Positions 42,912 to 52,436 of a stretch of 64,000 nucleotides of DNA are shown in pieces. Source of the DNA: DATMGU01 sp035555315 (GTDB taxonomy: Bacteria; Pseudomonadota; Alphaproteobacteria; ATCC43930; CGMCC-115725); the NCBI GenBank assembly GCA_035555315.1, contig DATMGU010000047.1:60434-124433 (forward strand), given 5' to 3'. The notes under the pieces are model-generated. The model ran no database searches. It was given only the letters and a program-made list of their open reading frames with translations, and had not been told where the DNA came from. Every line of letters begins with the position of its first letter. Within the stretch, counting starts at the first letter, position 1. Made by a program: the position numbers and the translations under genes.

Positions 42912-43041
42912 GCTTCGTCGCACCGCTGGAAATCGAGCGCTGGCATGGTGTTTGCGGTTTCCGGTCCTCTGGCTGCCGCGCAGCCCTTATCGCCCGCAGC
43001 CCTTGTCGCCCATAGAAGGGACGCCGATCATCGCCAGCCCC

Positions 43042-44313
43042 TTGAAGCGCATCCTCCGCATGCCGCTGCCGCTGCAAATGCTGCTCGGCATGCTCATCGG
43101 CCTCGCGATTGGCCTGACCTTGCCGGATTTCGGCGCCGATCTCCGGCCGGTCGGCCTCGCCTTCATCGCGGCGATCCGAATGATCGTCATCCCGATCGTC
43201 TTCACCTCGGTGACACTCGGCATCTACCGGATGGGTACGGAGATGCGCGATCTGGGCCGCCTGGCGCTGATCTGCGCCGTGTATTTCACGCTGATCAGCG
43301 TGTTCTCGATCGTCATCTCGCTGGTGCTGAACGGCATCTTCCATCCGGGTGCCGGGGCGCGGCTCTCACCGACCGGGGTGATGCCAAAGGGCCTCGCCTC
43401 GTCGATCGACTGGTCGAAATTCTTCCTCGACATGATCCCGTCGAACATCGTCAGCGCCATGGCCGAGCAGAAGGTGCTGCCGACGCTGATCTTCGCGGTG
43501 ATCTTCGGCGCCGCCTTGGCCCGATCGGGCGCGCGGGGCAAGCCGGTCGTGGCGGTGCTCGAAGGCTGCCTCGACGCGGTGTTCCGGATGACCAACTGGA
43601 TCGTCGCCTTGTCACCGCTCGCGATCATCGGCCTGATGGCATGGCTGTTTGCGACCCAGGGCATGACCACCGTGATGGCGTTGCTGAAGTTGATCGCCGT
43701 GCTCTATCTCGGGTTGTTCATCCTGATGGCGGTGTTCTGGGTCATCTTGCTGCTGCTCGGCCGGAATCCGATCACGGTGACCAGGATCATCCTGGAACCG
43801 CTTCTGTTGGCCTTCAGCACGCGGTCGTCCGAAGTGACCTTACCGCTGCATATCGAACTGCTGGAGGCGAGCGGCGCTCCCAGCCGTATCGTCTCGGTCG
43901 TCCTGCCGCTGGGCTACAGCTTTAACCAGGACGGCGCGCTACTCTACCAGTCGCTGGCGGTGGCGTTCCTGGCCGAGGCTTATGGCATCGACCTCACCTG
44001 GTCGCTGATGCTGACGATCCTCGTCACCATCATCATCGCCAACAAGGGGGCGGCGAATATCCCGTCCGGCGGTCTCGTTACCATCGCCCTGGTGCTGACG
44101 GCGATCGGCCTGCCGGTCGAGGCGCTGGCCTTGATCGCCGGCGTCGATGCCTTCATGGATATGGGGCGGACGGCGGTGAACGTGTTCGGCAATACCGTGG
44201 CCGTCGCGGTCGCCGAGCGCTTCACGGCCCTGTCCGATAGCGTGATGGCCGATAGCGCGATGGCCGATAGCGCGATGGAGGATCCCGCCATGATACAGCC
44301 CAAGGTCTCGTGA
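43042..44313 (+). CDS. Dicarboxylate/amino-acid:cation symporter (DAACS family)
   Basis: Secondary transporter importing dicarboxylates or acidic amino acids with Na+ or H+. Eight-helix glutamate-transporter fold with hairpin signatures: AFSTRSSEVTLP (Ser-rich HP1), GYSFNQDGALLYQ, NKGAANIPSGG (HP2 region) and DAFMDMGRTAVNVFGNT, which carries the substrate-binding Asp and Asn. The family N-terminus starts at LKRILRMPLPLQM, so I take TTG 43042 (423 residues). The ATG at 42901 would add 47 atypical residues and lies only 27 bases from MITE copy 2. The C-terminal tail contains three 15-bp tandem units (44233-44277). The stop overlaps the next gene. Confidence 0.88.
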   Translation: MKRILRMPLPLQMLLGMLIGLAIGLTLPDFGADLRPVGLAFIAAIRMIVIPIVFTSVTLGIYRMGTEMRDLGRLALICAVYFTLISVFSIVISLVLNGIFHPGAGARLSPTGVMPKGLASSIDWSKFFLDMIPSNIVSAMAEQKVLPTLIFAVIFGAALARSGARGKPVVAVLEGCLDAVFRMTNWIVALSPLAIIGLMAWLFATQGMTTVMALLKLIAVLYLGLFILMAVFWVILLLLGRNPITVTRIILEPLLLAFSTRSSEVTLPLHIELLEASGAPSRIVSVVLPLGYSFNQDGALLYQSLAVAFLAEAYGIDLTWSLMLTILVTIIIANKGAANIPSGGLVTIALVLTAIGLPVEALALIAGVDAFMDMGRTAVNVFGNTVAVAVAERFTALSDSVMADSAMADSAMEDPAMIQPKVS

Positions 44314-45347
44314 TGATCGATTTTCGAAGCGATACACTCACCAAACCGACCGACGCGATGCTGCGGGCGCAGCATGACGCGTCGCAGGGCGATGATTCGC
44401 GGGACGGCGATCCGACGGTCCGCGAGTTGGAGGCGATGACCGCCGAGCTGCTCGGCAAGGAAGCCGGGTTGTTCGTGGTCAGCGGCACCATGGGCAACCT
44501 CGTCGCCCTGCTGGCGCATGGCAGACGCGGCGGGGAGGTCTTGGTCGATCAAGGGGCCCATCTGCTGCGCTCGGAGCTGGGTGGCGTGTCGCTCATCGCC
44601 GGGTTGTTCCCTCGCGTGCTGCCCGACCATCGCGGCGCCGTCGATATCGAGGCGCTGGGTGCCGCGATCCGCGCCGATTTCGCGCCGGACAAGCTCGCCA
44701 CGGCTTTGGTCTGGTTGGAGACGACGCATAACAACGCCGGCGGTGCGGTACTGCCCCTATCGCATATGCGGGCGGTGCGGGAGGTTGCCCTGCGGCACGG
44801 CGTGCCGAGCCATCTGGACGGTGCACGCCTGTTCAACGCCTCGACCGCGCTGGCGGTGGCCCCCGCCGAGATCGTGGCGACCGTCGATAGCGTCAGCGTC
44901 TGCCTCAGCAAGGGGCTGAGCGCGCCGGTCGGCAGCGTGCTGGTCGGCTCGGCGGCGTTCATCAACCGCGCGCGCGCGTTCCGCCGCATGGTCGGTGGCA
45001 ATTTGCGCCAGGCCGGCGGGCTGGCGGCGGCGGGCATCGTGGCGCTGACCGAGATGATGCCCCGCCTGGCCGAGGATCACGCGACCGCCCGGCACCTGGC
45101 GGCGGGGCTCGCCCAGATCGACCCGTCGCTGGTCGACCCGTCGATGGTCGAGACCAATATCGTGCAGGTCGACACCCGGGCGAGCGGCCGGCCCGCGGCC
45201 GATTGGGCCGCGCAGCTGCGCGAACGCGGGATCGTCACCGGCGCCTGGGACACTTGGCGGCTGCGCTGCGTCACCCACCGGCATATCGCGCCCGCCGATG
45301 TGGCGCAGGCGATCGCCGCGTTCCGGGACGTCTGGTCGGCCCGCTAA
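44313..45347 (+). CDS. Threonine aldolase family protein
   Basis: PLP-dependent fold-type I lyase of about 344 residues that cleaves L-threonine or other beta-hydroxy-amino acids to glycine and an aldehyde. Visible are the N-terminal DFRSDTLTKPT, the GDD region, ETTHNNAGG, the HLDGAR motif binding PLP through Asp, and the Schiff-base Lys in CLSKGLSAPVGS. Its ATG overlaps the last base of the symporter stop (TGATG), so import and cleavage of a hydroxy-amino acid may be linked. It ends one base before the convergent MFS gene. Confidence 0.92.
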   Translation: MIDFRSDTLTKPTDAMLRAQHDASQGDDSRDGDPTVRELEAMTAELLGKEAGLFVVSGTMGNLVALLAHGRRGGEVLVDQGAHLLRSELGGVSLIAGLFPRVLPDHRGAVDIEALGAAIRADFAPDKLATALVWLETTHNNAGGAVLPLSHMRAVREVALRHGVPSHLDGARLFNASTALAVAPAEIVATVDSVSVCLSKGLSAPVGSVLVGSAAFINRARAFRRMVGGNLRQAGGLAAAGIVALTEMMPRLAEDHATARHLAAGLAQIDPSLVDPSMVETNIVQVDTRASGRPAADWAAQLRERGIVTGAWDTWRLRCVTHRHIAPADVAQAIAAFRDVWSAR

Positions 45348-45348
45348 A

Positions 45349-46614
45349 TTACCGCACGCCGAACCGCCGGCAGGCGATCAGGCAAAGCAGGCTCAGGGCG
45401 GCGACGGCGGTGAGGTAGAGGCCGGGGCTGCTCGGATTGCCGGTGACGTCGATGATCCAGACGATTACCAGCGGCGTGACCCCGCCGAACACCAGCTGTG
45501 CCAGCACATAGGCGATGGAAATGCCGGTCGTCCGTCGGCGGATCGGAAAGAGCTCGGACAGGGCCGCCGGCACGGTCGAGTAATAGCCGCAGTAGAAGAC
45601 GAGGGCCAGCAAGGCCTGGATGGTCACCAGGGTCTCCACCCGGGGGCTCGCGACCAGCCACAGGAAGGCCGGGTAGATCATCAGCAGGCCCAGCACGCCG
45701 AAGGTCCCCATGATGCGGATGCGGCCATAGACGTCCGAGAGATGGCCGAACAGGGGCGGCAGCAGGGTGTTGATGACGCCACCGACGATCGAACCGATCA
45801 GCGCGGTCGATGCCGGCAGGCCCATCTTGGTGATGGCGTAGGTCGGCATGTAATTGTTCATGAAGCTGCCGGCGGCACCCGCCGCCACGATGCCGGCGCC
45901 GGCAAGCACCCGCAGCTTGTCTTCGGCGACGATCTCGCTGAGCGGCGCGTCGCTGTGCCCGGCGGTCAGGAATTCCTCCGGTTCGTCCAACCGGGTGCGG
46001 ATGTAGTAGGCGACGGGGCCGATCAGCAGGCCGAACAGGAACGGGATGCGCCAGCCCCAGCTCTCGACCTCCGCCGGCGCCAGGCTGCTGTTGATGACAT
46101 AGGCGAACATCGACGCCATGAAGACCGCGAAGCCCGACGCCGCCCATTGCAGGCTGGCATAGAAGCCGCGGCGCGTCTTGTCCTGCTCGGCCAGCAAGGC
46201 GGTGGCGCTGCCGAACTCGCCGCCGGCGGAGAAGCCCTGGATCATGCGGGCGACGACCAGCAGGATGGGTGCGGCGATGCCGATCGCATCATAATTCGGC
46301 AGGACCGCGGTGATGAGCGTGCCGACCATCATCAAGCCCGCCGACAGGATCAGGCCCGGCTTGCGGCCGGCTCGGTCGGAATAGGCACCGATCACGATGG
46401 CGCCGAGCGGTCGCACCAGCCAGGCGATCGCGAAGGTGCCGAGGCTGAGCAGGACCGAGGTCGACGGGTTCGCCGTCCGGAAAAACTGCTTGGACAGCGT
46501 CACCGCGAAGCTGGCGTACAACACCAGATCGTACCATTCGAAGGCGCAGCCGATATTGGCGGCGACCGCGGTCGTGAAACGCGAGGCGCGACGGGCCGGG
46601 ACGGCGTAGGTCAT
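45349..46614 (-). CDS. MFS transporter, metabolite:H+ symporter type
   Basis: Twelve-helix inner-membrane carrier of 421 residues in the MHS group (ProP/ShiA/KgtP-like), recognised by the N-terminal GCAFEWYDLVLYAS, LVRPLGAIVIGAYSDRAGRKPGL after helix 2, and GFSAGGEFGSA in helix 4. Substrates of the group are organic acids, betaines or alpha-ketoglutarate. The ATG at 46614 has AAGGA upstream; the longer frame to 46680 has no homology. It is convergent and nearly touching with the threonine aldolase gene, so no terminator fits between them. Confidence 0.9.
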   Translation of the reverse strand: MTYAVPARRASRFTTAVAANIGCAFEWYDLVLYASFAVTLSKQFFRTANPSTSVLLSLGTFAIAWLVRPLGAIVIGAYSDRAGRKPGLILSAGLMMVGTLITAVLPNYDAIGIAAPILLVVARMIQGFSAGGEFGSATALLAEQDKTRRGFYASLQWAASGFAVFMASMFAYVINSSLAPAEVESWGWRIPFLFGLLIGPVAYYIRTRLDEPEEFLTAGHSDAPLSEIVAEDKLRVLAGAGIVAAGAAGSFMNNYMPTYAITKMGLPASTALIGSIVGGVINTLLPPLFGHLSDVYGRIRIMGTFGVLGLLMIYPAFLWLVASPRVETLVTIQALLALVFYCGYYSTVPAALSELFPIRRRTTGISIAYVLAQLVFGGVTPLVIVWIIDVTGNPSSPGLYLTAVAALSLLCLIACRRFGVR

Positions 46615-46689
46615 GCGGCAAAATCCTTGTTGATGCCGTGGCGTCGACGCAATTCGCGTTCCACAGAGGGCGTATTGCAACCGGACCGC

Positions 46690-46714
46690 GGAACCGGTTG
46701 CACCTCATGCTGTT
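46690..46714 (+). promoter_or_regulatory. Candidate EcfG-type promoter for the GH15 gene
   Basis: GGAAC at 46690-46694, then 16 bases, then TGTT at 46711-46714, the same arrangement as upstream of the ferritin-like gene. It ends 48 bases before the GH15 start codon. A motif match only. Confidence 0.48.
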
Positions 46715-46762
46715 TGTCAGCGGCGCCGCACTGCGGCGGCGGAGGCATCGAGAGGGTGGCGC

Positions 46763-48595
46763 ATGGCGATGCGGATCGAGGATTACGGGCTGATCGGCGA
46801 CACGCTGACCGCGGCGCTGGTCGCGCGCGACGGCTCGATCGATTGGCTGTGCCTGCCGCGTCTCGATAGTCCCGCCTTGTTCGCGGCCTTGCTGGGCGAC
46901 TCGCAGAATGGCCGCTGGATCATCGCCCCGGTCGGTCAGGTGCGCCGTTCCGTGCGCCGCTATCGCCCGGACACGCTTATTCTGGAAACCGAGATCGAGA
47001 CCGACACCGGGCGGGCGTTGCTCATCGATTTCATGCCGCCCCCAGCCGATCCATCGCCTGCTAAACTATCCGGCGAAAATCACCCCGGCGAAAATCATCT
47101 GGGCGCGGATCATCGGCGCGCCGATCTCGTCCGGCTGGTCGTCGGCCTCGCGGGCACGGTCGACTTCGAGACCCGGATCACCCTGCGCTTCGATTATGGC
47201 CGGGTGGTGCCTTGGGTGCGCCGGCTGAACCACCACGGCTTCACCGCGGTGGCGGGGCCGGACGCGGTCGTGTTGTGGTCGTCGGTCGCGCTGCATGGCC
47301 GGAATTTCGAAACCGAGGGCCGGTTCACCGTGGCCGCTGGTGAAACCATGCCGTTCAGTCTGACCTGGCATCCGTCCCATCTGACGGCGCCGCCGCCCGC
47401 CGATCCGGCGGCCCTGTTAGGGGAGACCGAAGCCTGGTGGCGGAAGTGGTGCGCGCAGGCGACCATCGGCGGCCCCTATCGGGACATCGTCATGCGTTCG
47501 CTGATCACCTTGAAGGCGCTGACCTATAGCCCGACCGGCGGGATCGCCGCCGCGGCGACCTCCTCGCTGCCCGAAGCGATCGGCGGCGTGCGCAACTGGG
47601 ATTACCGCTACTGCTGGCTGCGGGATGCGACGCTGACGCTCTGGGCGTTGATCCGCTCCGGCTTTCATGACGAAGGGCGGGCCTGGCGGAGTTGGTTGCT
47701 GCGCTCCGCCGCCGGGCAGCCGCAGCAGCTGCAGATCATGTACGGGCTGGCCGGCGAGCGGCGCCTGACCGAGTTGGAGCTGCCCTGGCTGAGCGGCTAT
47801 GAGGACTCCAAGCCCGTGCGGATCGGCAATGGCGCGTACGAGCAGGTGCAACTCGATGTCTATGGCGAGGTCATCTCGGCGCTGCATCTCGGTCACGAGA
47901 TCGAGGGGCATCGCCGGGACGATACCTGGCGCTTGCAAAAGGTGCTGCTGAAGTTCGTCGAACGGATCTGGCGTTCACCGGATGCGGGCATGTGGGAGAT
48001 TCGCGGGCCGCTGCGCCATTTCACCTATTCGAAGGTGATGTGCTGGGTGGGTTTCGATCGGGCGATCGATGCGGTGGAACGCTTTGGCTTCAGCGGCCCG
48101 GTCGATCATTGGCGAAAAATTAGGGCGGAGATCCGCGACGACATTTTGGCGCGCGGCTGGTCCGAGACGAGGCAAAGTTTCGTGCAATCCTATGAGAGCG
48201 ACGCGCTCGATGCCTCGTTGCTGCTGTTGCCGATGACCGGCTTTCTGCCCGCCGATGACCCGCGCGTCGTATCCACCATCGCCGCGATCCAGCGCGAGCT
48301 GACGGCCGGCGGGTTGATCATGCGGTACGCCACGGAAACCGGTGTCGATGGGCTGCCGCCGGGCGAAGGCGTGTTTTTGGCGTGCAGTTTCTGGCTGGTC
48401 GAGGATCTGGCAGCGATCGGTCGCCGCGACGAAGCCGTCGACCTATTCGACAAACTGGTGGCTCTCGCCAACGATCTGGGCTTGCTGGCGGAGGAATATT
48501 CGCCTCAGGCCAAACGGCAGGTCGGCAATTTCCCGCAGGCTTTTTCGCATGTGGCGCTGATCAACGCCGCCTTGTCGCTCGGCGAATTGGGGTAA
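46763..48595 (+). CDS. Glycoside hydrolase family 15 protein (glucoamylase/trehalase-like)
   Basis: Predicted soluble (alpha/alpha)6-barrel hydrolase of 610 residues. The N-terminal beta-domain begins IEDYGLIGDTLTAALVARDGSIDWLCLPR, and the catalytic barrel contains GGVRNWDYRYCWLRDATLTLWAL (about residues 275-300) and, near the end, LLAEEYSPQAKRQVGNFPQAFSHVAL with the likely catalytic Glu. This subgroup acts on glucoamylase-type or trehalose substrates. There is no signal peptide, so it is cytoplasmic. A GGAAC-N16-TGTT promoter-like site suggests general-stress control, fitting trehalose/glycogen turnover. Confidence 0.92.
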   Translation: MAMRIEDYGLIGDTLTAALVARDGSIDWLCLPRLDSPALFAALLGDSQNGRWIIAPVGQVRRSVRRYRPDTLILETEIETDTGRALLIDFMPPPADPSPAKLSGENHPGENHLGADHRRADLVRLVVGLAGTVDFETRITLRFDYGRVVPWVRRLNHHGFTAVAGPDAVVLWSSVALHGRNFETEGRFTVAAGETMPFSLTWHPSHLTAPPPADPAALLGETEAWWRKWCAQATIGGPYRDIVMRSLITLKALTYSPTGGIAAAATSSLPEAIGGVRNWDYRYCWLRDATLTLWALIRSGFHDEGRAWRSWLLRSAAGQPQQLQIMYGLAGERRLTELELPWLSGYEDSKPVRIGNGAYEQVQLDVYGEVISALHLGHEIEGHRRDDTWRLQKVLLKFVERIWRSPDAGMWEIRGPLRHFTYSKVMCWVGFDRAIDAVERFGFSGPVDHWRKIRAEIRDDILARGWSETRQSFVQSYESDALDASLLLLPMTGFLPADDPRVVSTIAAIQRELTAGGLIMRYATETGVDGLPPGEGVFLACSFWLVEDLAAIGRRDEAVDLFDKLVALANDLGLLAEEYSPQAKRQVGNFPQAFSHVALINAALSLGELG

Positions 48596-49087
48596 ACTTG
48601 GGATCGGGCTCATCGCCGCTCGTCATGGCCTCGGTCTTGCAGCTTGGCCGACCAATGAAGGTGGTACCCATCCGGCACGTTCAGGGGAGCGACGATACTG
48701 GTCAAGCGTAGATGGTCGCGGCGAGACGATCGACTGGGCGCGCCGACCGCCATCGCGGGCTTCGGTCATCGGCTTCGGCATGCCGATATCGACATCACTC
48801 TTGATCCCGCTACCCGATGAAAGAGATTGTTAACCACATCAGGCTGACCATCTGCATATGGTGTGGTGCGGGACTGGTCGACGGGAATGCGGCTTGGTAG
48901 GGCGCCCGCGAATTGACGCAGTCGGCACACAAGCTCTACCGAGTCTCGGTCGCGGTGCGCGCCGTAGAGGGCGCGACGCAATCGGAGAGGCCGCATGGCG
49001 CGGCATAATTGCTGGTGGTTCGGTATCGGAACACCCGAGCCGGACAATTTAGGCGTACACTCTCTATGGTTCGACACGGAGTAGCTC
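48596..49087. other. 492-base gap upstream of prkA
   Basis: No gene is supported; open frames on both strands lack family resemblance. TACACT at 49056-49061 may be the -10 of a prkA promoter, with no good -35. GGAAC at 49028 has no matching GTT at 16-17 bases. GGAGTAGCTC precedes the prkA ATG. Nothing else was recognised. Confidence 0.35.
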
Positions 49088-51034
49088 ATGTCGTCTCTTG
49101 ATAGCCTCTTCAGTCCGTTTTCCCGGTTTTACGAGAGCCAGAAAGAGGTGCAGATGTCCCTGGAGGACTACCTCCGGGGCTGCGCCGACGATCCGATGAT
49201 GTATGCGAGCGCCGCCGAGCGGCTGCTGAAAGCGATCGGCGAGGCGACCGTCGTCGATACCAGCATGGATCAGCGGCTGGGCCGCATCTTCATGAACCGG
49301 ACCATCAAGGTCTACCCGGCCTTCGAAGATTTCTTCGGCATGGAGGAGACGATCGAACGGATCGTCGGCTTCTTCAGACATGCGGCACAGGGGCTGGAGG
49401 AGCGCAAGCAGGTCCTCTACTTGCTGGGGCCGGTCGGCGGCGGCAAATCCTCGCTGGCCGAGCGCATCAAGGCCCTGATGGAGAAGTACCCGATCTATGT
49501 GCTGAAAGCCGGCAAGGAAATCAGCCCGCTGTTCGAATCACCGCTCGGTCTGTTCAACCCCGAGGTGATGGGCAAGGAGTTCGAGGATAAGTTCGGCATT
49601 CCGCAGCGCCGCCTGACGGGCCTGATGTCTCCCTGGGCGATCAAGCGGCTGGATGAATTCGAAGGCGACGTGTCACGGTTTTCCGTCGTCCGGCTGATGC
49701 CGTCCCGGCTGCGCCAGATCGGTATCGCGAAGACCGAGCCCGGTGACGAAAACAACCAGGACATTTCGAGTCTGGTTGGCAAGGTGGATATCCGGAAGCT
49801 CGAATTCCTCAGCCAGAACGACGCCGACGTCTATTCCTACTCGGGCGGTCTCAACCGGACGACCCAGGGCATTCTCGAATTCGTCGAGATGTTCAAGGCG
49901 CCCATCAAGATGCTGCATCCGCTGCTGACTGCCACCCAGGAAGGCAACTACATCGGTACCGAGAATATCGGCGCATTGCCCTTCCTTGGCATCATCCTCG
50001 CCCATTCCAACGAGGCGGAGTGGCAGACCTTCAAGAACAACCGGAACAACGAGGCGTTCATCGACCGCATCTCGGTCGTGAAGGTGCCGTATTGCCTTCG
50101 CGCCTTGGAAGAGGAAAAGATCTACGAAAAGCTGATGCAGTCGAGCGAGCTCGCAGCCGCACCCTGCGCACCGGGGACGCTCGACATGTTGGCGAAATTC
50201 AGCGTGCTGTCACGCCTCAAGACGCACGAGAATTCCAATACCTACTCCAAGATGCGCGCCTATGACGGCGAGAGCCTGAAGGACAGCGATCCCCGTGCCA
50301 AATCGGTGCAGGAGTACCGCGATTCCGCCGGCGTCGACGAGGGGATGGATGGTATCTCCACCCGGTTCGCCTTCAAGGTGCTGTCGAATACCTTCAACTT
50401 CGACAATCACGAGGTCGCGGCCGACCCGGTGCATCTCATGTATGTGCTGGAGCAGTCGATCCGGCGGGAGCAGTTCCCGGAGGATACCGAGAAAAAGCTG
50501 CTGAACTTCATCAAGAGCGATCTGGCGCCCCGATACGGCGAGTTCATCGGCCATGAGATCCAGAAGGCCTATCTGGAATCCTACACCGATTACGGCCAGA
50601 ACCTGTTCGACCGCTATGTCGCCTATGCCGATGCCTGGATCGAGGATCAGGACTACAAGGATCAGGATACCGGCCAGCTGATGAATCGGGAGCTGCTGAA
50701 CCAGGAGCTGTCGAAGATCGAAAAACCGGCGGGCATCGCCAATCCCAAGGATTTCCGCAACGAGGTCGTCAAATTCTCGCTGCGGGCGCGGGCCGCCAAT
50801 TCCGGGCGCAACCCGTCATGGACGTCCTATGAGAAACTGCGCGAGGTCATCGAGAAGCGGATGTTCAGCCAGGTCGAAGACCTGCTGCCGGTCATCAGCT
50901 TTGGCTCCAAGAAGGATAGCGAGACCGACAAGAAGCACATGCAGTTCCTCGATCGCATGGTGTCGCGCGGCTATACCGAGCGGCAGGTCCGCCGGCTGGT
51001 CGAATGGTACATGCGGGTAAACAAAGCGGGTTGA
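49088..51034 (+). CDS. prkA: PrkA family serine protein kinase
   Basis: AAA+-like serine kinase of 648 residues: N-terminal AAA domain with P-loop GPVGGGKSS (114-122), and a C-terminal PrkA kinase-like domain ending in the conserved RGYTERQVRRLVEWYMRVNKAG. It corresponds to YeaG of enterobacteria, which with YeaH acts in nitrogen-starvation and stationary-phase adaptation. It is followed on the same strand by the DUF444 and SpoVR genes, the widely conserved prkA-yeaH-spoVR cluster. All expected motifs are intact. Confidence 0.95.
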   Translation: MSSLDSLFSPFSRFYESQKEVQMSLEDYLRGCADDPMMYASAAERLLKAIGEATVVDTSMDQRLGRIFMNRTIKVYPAFEDFFGMEETIERIVGFFRHAAQGLEERKQVLYLLGPVGGGKSSLAERIKALMEKYPIYVLKAGKEISPLFESPLGLFNPEVMGKEFEDKFGIPQRRLTGLMSPWAIKRLDEFEGDVSRFSVVRLMPSRLRQIGIAKTEPGDENNQDISSLVGKVDIRKLEFLSQNDADVYSYSGGLNRTTQGILEFVEMFKAPIKMLHPLLTATQEGNYIGTENIGALPFLGIILAHSNEAEWQTFKNNRNNEAFIDRISVVKVPYCLRALEEEKIYEKLMQSSELAAAPCAPGTLDMLAKFSVLSRLKTHENSNTYSKMRAYDGESLKDSDPRAKSVQEYRDSAGVDEGMDGISTRFAFKVLSNTFNFDNHEVAADPVHLMYVLEQSIRREQFPEDTEKKLLNFIKSDLAPRYGEFIGHEIQKAYLESYTDYGQNLFDRYVAYADAWIEDQDYKDQDTGQLMNRELLNQELSKIEKPAGIANPKDFRNEVVKFSLRARAANSGRNPSWTSYEKLREVIEKRMFSQVEDLLPVISFGSKKDSETDKKHMQFLDRMVSRGYTERQVRRLVEWYMRVNKAG

Positions 51035-51144
51035 AGCTTATTAACCGTTCACGAACCCTCTGAGGCGGACCATCTTATCAGTTATGCCTGTCGGTCATCG
51101 CATGGCGGGGCCGGGCAGGCGAGGTTAGGAATACCGGATACGAG

Positions 51145-52434
51145 ATGAACATCGTCGATCGCCGTCCGAATCCCAAGGGCAAGAGTCTCGGCAACCGCCG
51201 CCGCTTCATCGAACGCGCGCGGTCGGAGGTCAAGGGGGCCGTTCTGGAGGCCTTGCGCAAGCGCAAGGTGACCGATGTCGCCAATGGCGAGAAGGTGTCG
51301 ATCCCGACCGGCGGCATCACCGAGCCGAGTTTCCGATCGTCGTCCAAGGGCGGCCGGCGTCACCATGTGGTGCCGGGCAATAAGGAACACATCGTCGGCG
51401 ACGAGATCCAGCGGCCGCCGCCGGGTGGTGGTGGCCGGGGGACGGATCCGGCCGATGACGGGGAGGGCGAGGACGGCTTCGAATTCACCCTGTCCCGCGA
51501 AGAGTTCCTCGACATGTTCTTCGAAGATCTGGAGTTGCCGGATCTGGTGAAGAAAAAACTCAGCGAGGCCTCGACGCCGGAACTCAGCCGCGCCGGATAT
51601 ACCGCGACCGGCAATCCCGCGAACCTCAATCTGGTGCGCACCATGCGCAACAGCATGGCGCGGCGCATCTCGCTCGGCCGGCCGAAGCATGCCGATGTCG
51701 AAGCGCTGGAGCTCGAGGTTGAGGAATTGCGGCTGAACGGGCCGGAAGTAGCATTCCTCGCCGCCAAGGCGCGGCTCGACGCGCTCAGCCGCCGGGTTCG
51801 GGCGATCCCGTATTTCGACCCGATCGACGTTCGCTACAACCGGTTCGAACGGGTGCCGAAGCCGCATATCCAGGCGGTGATGTTCTGCCTGATGGACGTG
51901 TCCGGCTCGATGACCGAACGGATGAAGGACCTTGCCAAGCGGTTCTTCATGCTGCTGCACATCTTCCTGGCGCGGCGCTACAAGACCGTGGACATCGTGT
52001 TCATCCGGCACACCTCGACCGCTCAGGAAGTCGACGAGGAGACGTTCTTCTACAGCCGCGAGACGGGCGGCACCGTCGTGTCGACAGCCCTCGCCGAGAT
52101 GCGCCGGATCATCCGCGAGCGTTACCCGCTGGATGCCTGGAACATCTATAGCGCGCAGGCCTCCGACGGCGACAATTTCGGCGCGGATAGCGGCCGGTGC
52201 ATCCAGCTGCTGGACCAGGAGATCCTGCCGATCTGCCAGCATTTCGCCTATATCGAGGTCGGCGAGAACACCGACGCCTTGAGCGACCGGCGGCTGGAAC
52301 GCAGCGATCTATGGCGTTCCTATAGCGAGGTGGCCGACCGTCATCCGAATTTCGCGATGCGCCGCGTCGGTGATCCGTCGCATATTTTCCCTGTGTTTCA
52401 TGACCTGTTCGCGCGCGGTCGGGCGGAGAGTTGA
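51145..52434 (+). CDS. YeaH/YhbH family protein (DUF444, vWA-like)
   Basis: Cytoplasmic protein of 429 residues with a basic, flexible N-terminal half (IVDRRPNPKGKSLGNRRRFIERA, Gly/Pro-rich linker around residues 90-105) and a C-terminal von Willebrand A-like domain carrying the MIDAS DVSGS (Asp251, Ser253, Ser255). It is the partner of PrkA in the stationary-phase cluster. It starts 110 bases after prkA, and its stop abuts the spoVR start region. The biochemical function of the family is not established. Confidence 0.94.
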   Translation: MNIVDRRPNPKGKSLGNRRRFIERARSEVKGAVLEALRKRKVTDVANGEKVSIPTGGITEPSFRSSSKGGRRHHVVPGNKEHIVGDEIQRPPPGGGGRGTDPADDGEGEDGFEFTLSREEFLDMFFEDLELPDLVKKKLSEASTPELSRAGYTATGNPANLNLVRTMRNSMARRISLGRPKHADVEALELEVEELRLNGPEVAFLAAKARLDALSRRVRAIPYFDPIDVRYNRFERVPKPHIQAVMFCLMDVSGSMTERMKDLAKRFFMLLHIFLARRYKTVDIVFIRHTSTAQEVDEETFFYSRETGGTVVSTALAEMRRIIRERYPLDAWNIYSAQASDGDNFGADSGRCIQLLDQEILPICQHFAYIEVGENTDALSDRRLERSDLWRSYSEVADRHPNFAMRRVGDPSHIFPVFHDLFARGRAES

Positions 52435-52436
52435 CG

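Noticed and set aside
49028..49050. EcfG promoter before prkA
   Set aside because: GGAAC is present but no GTT follows at 16-17 bases.
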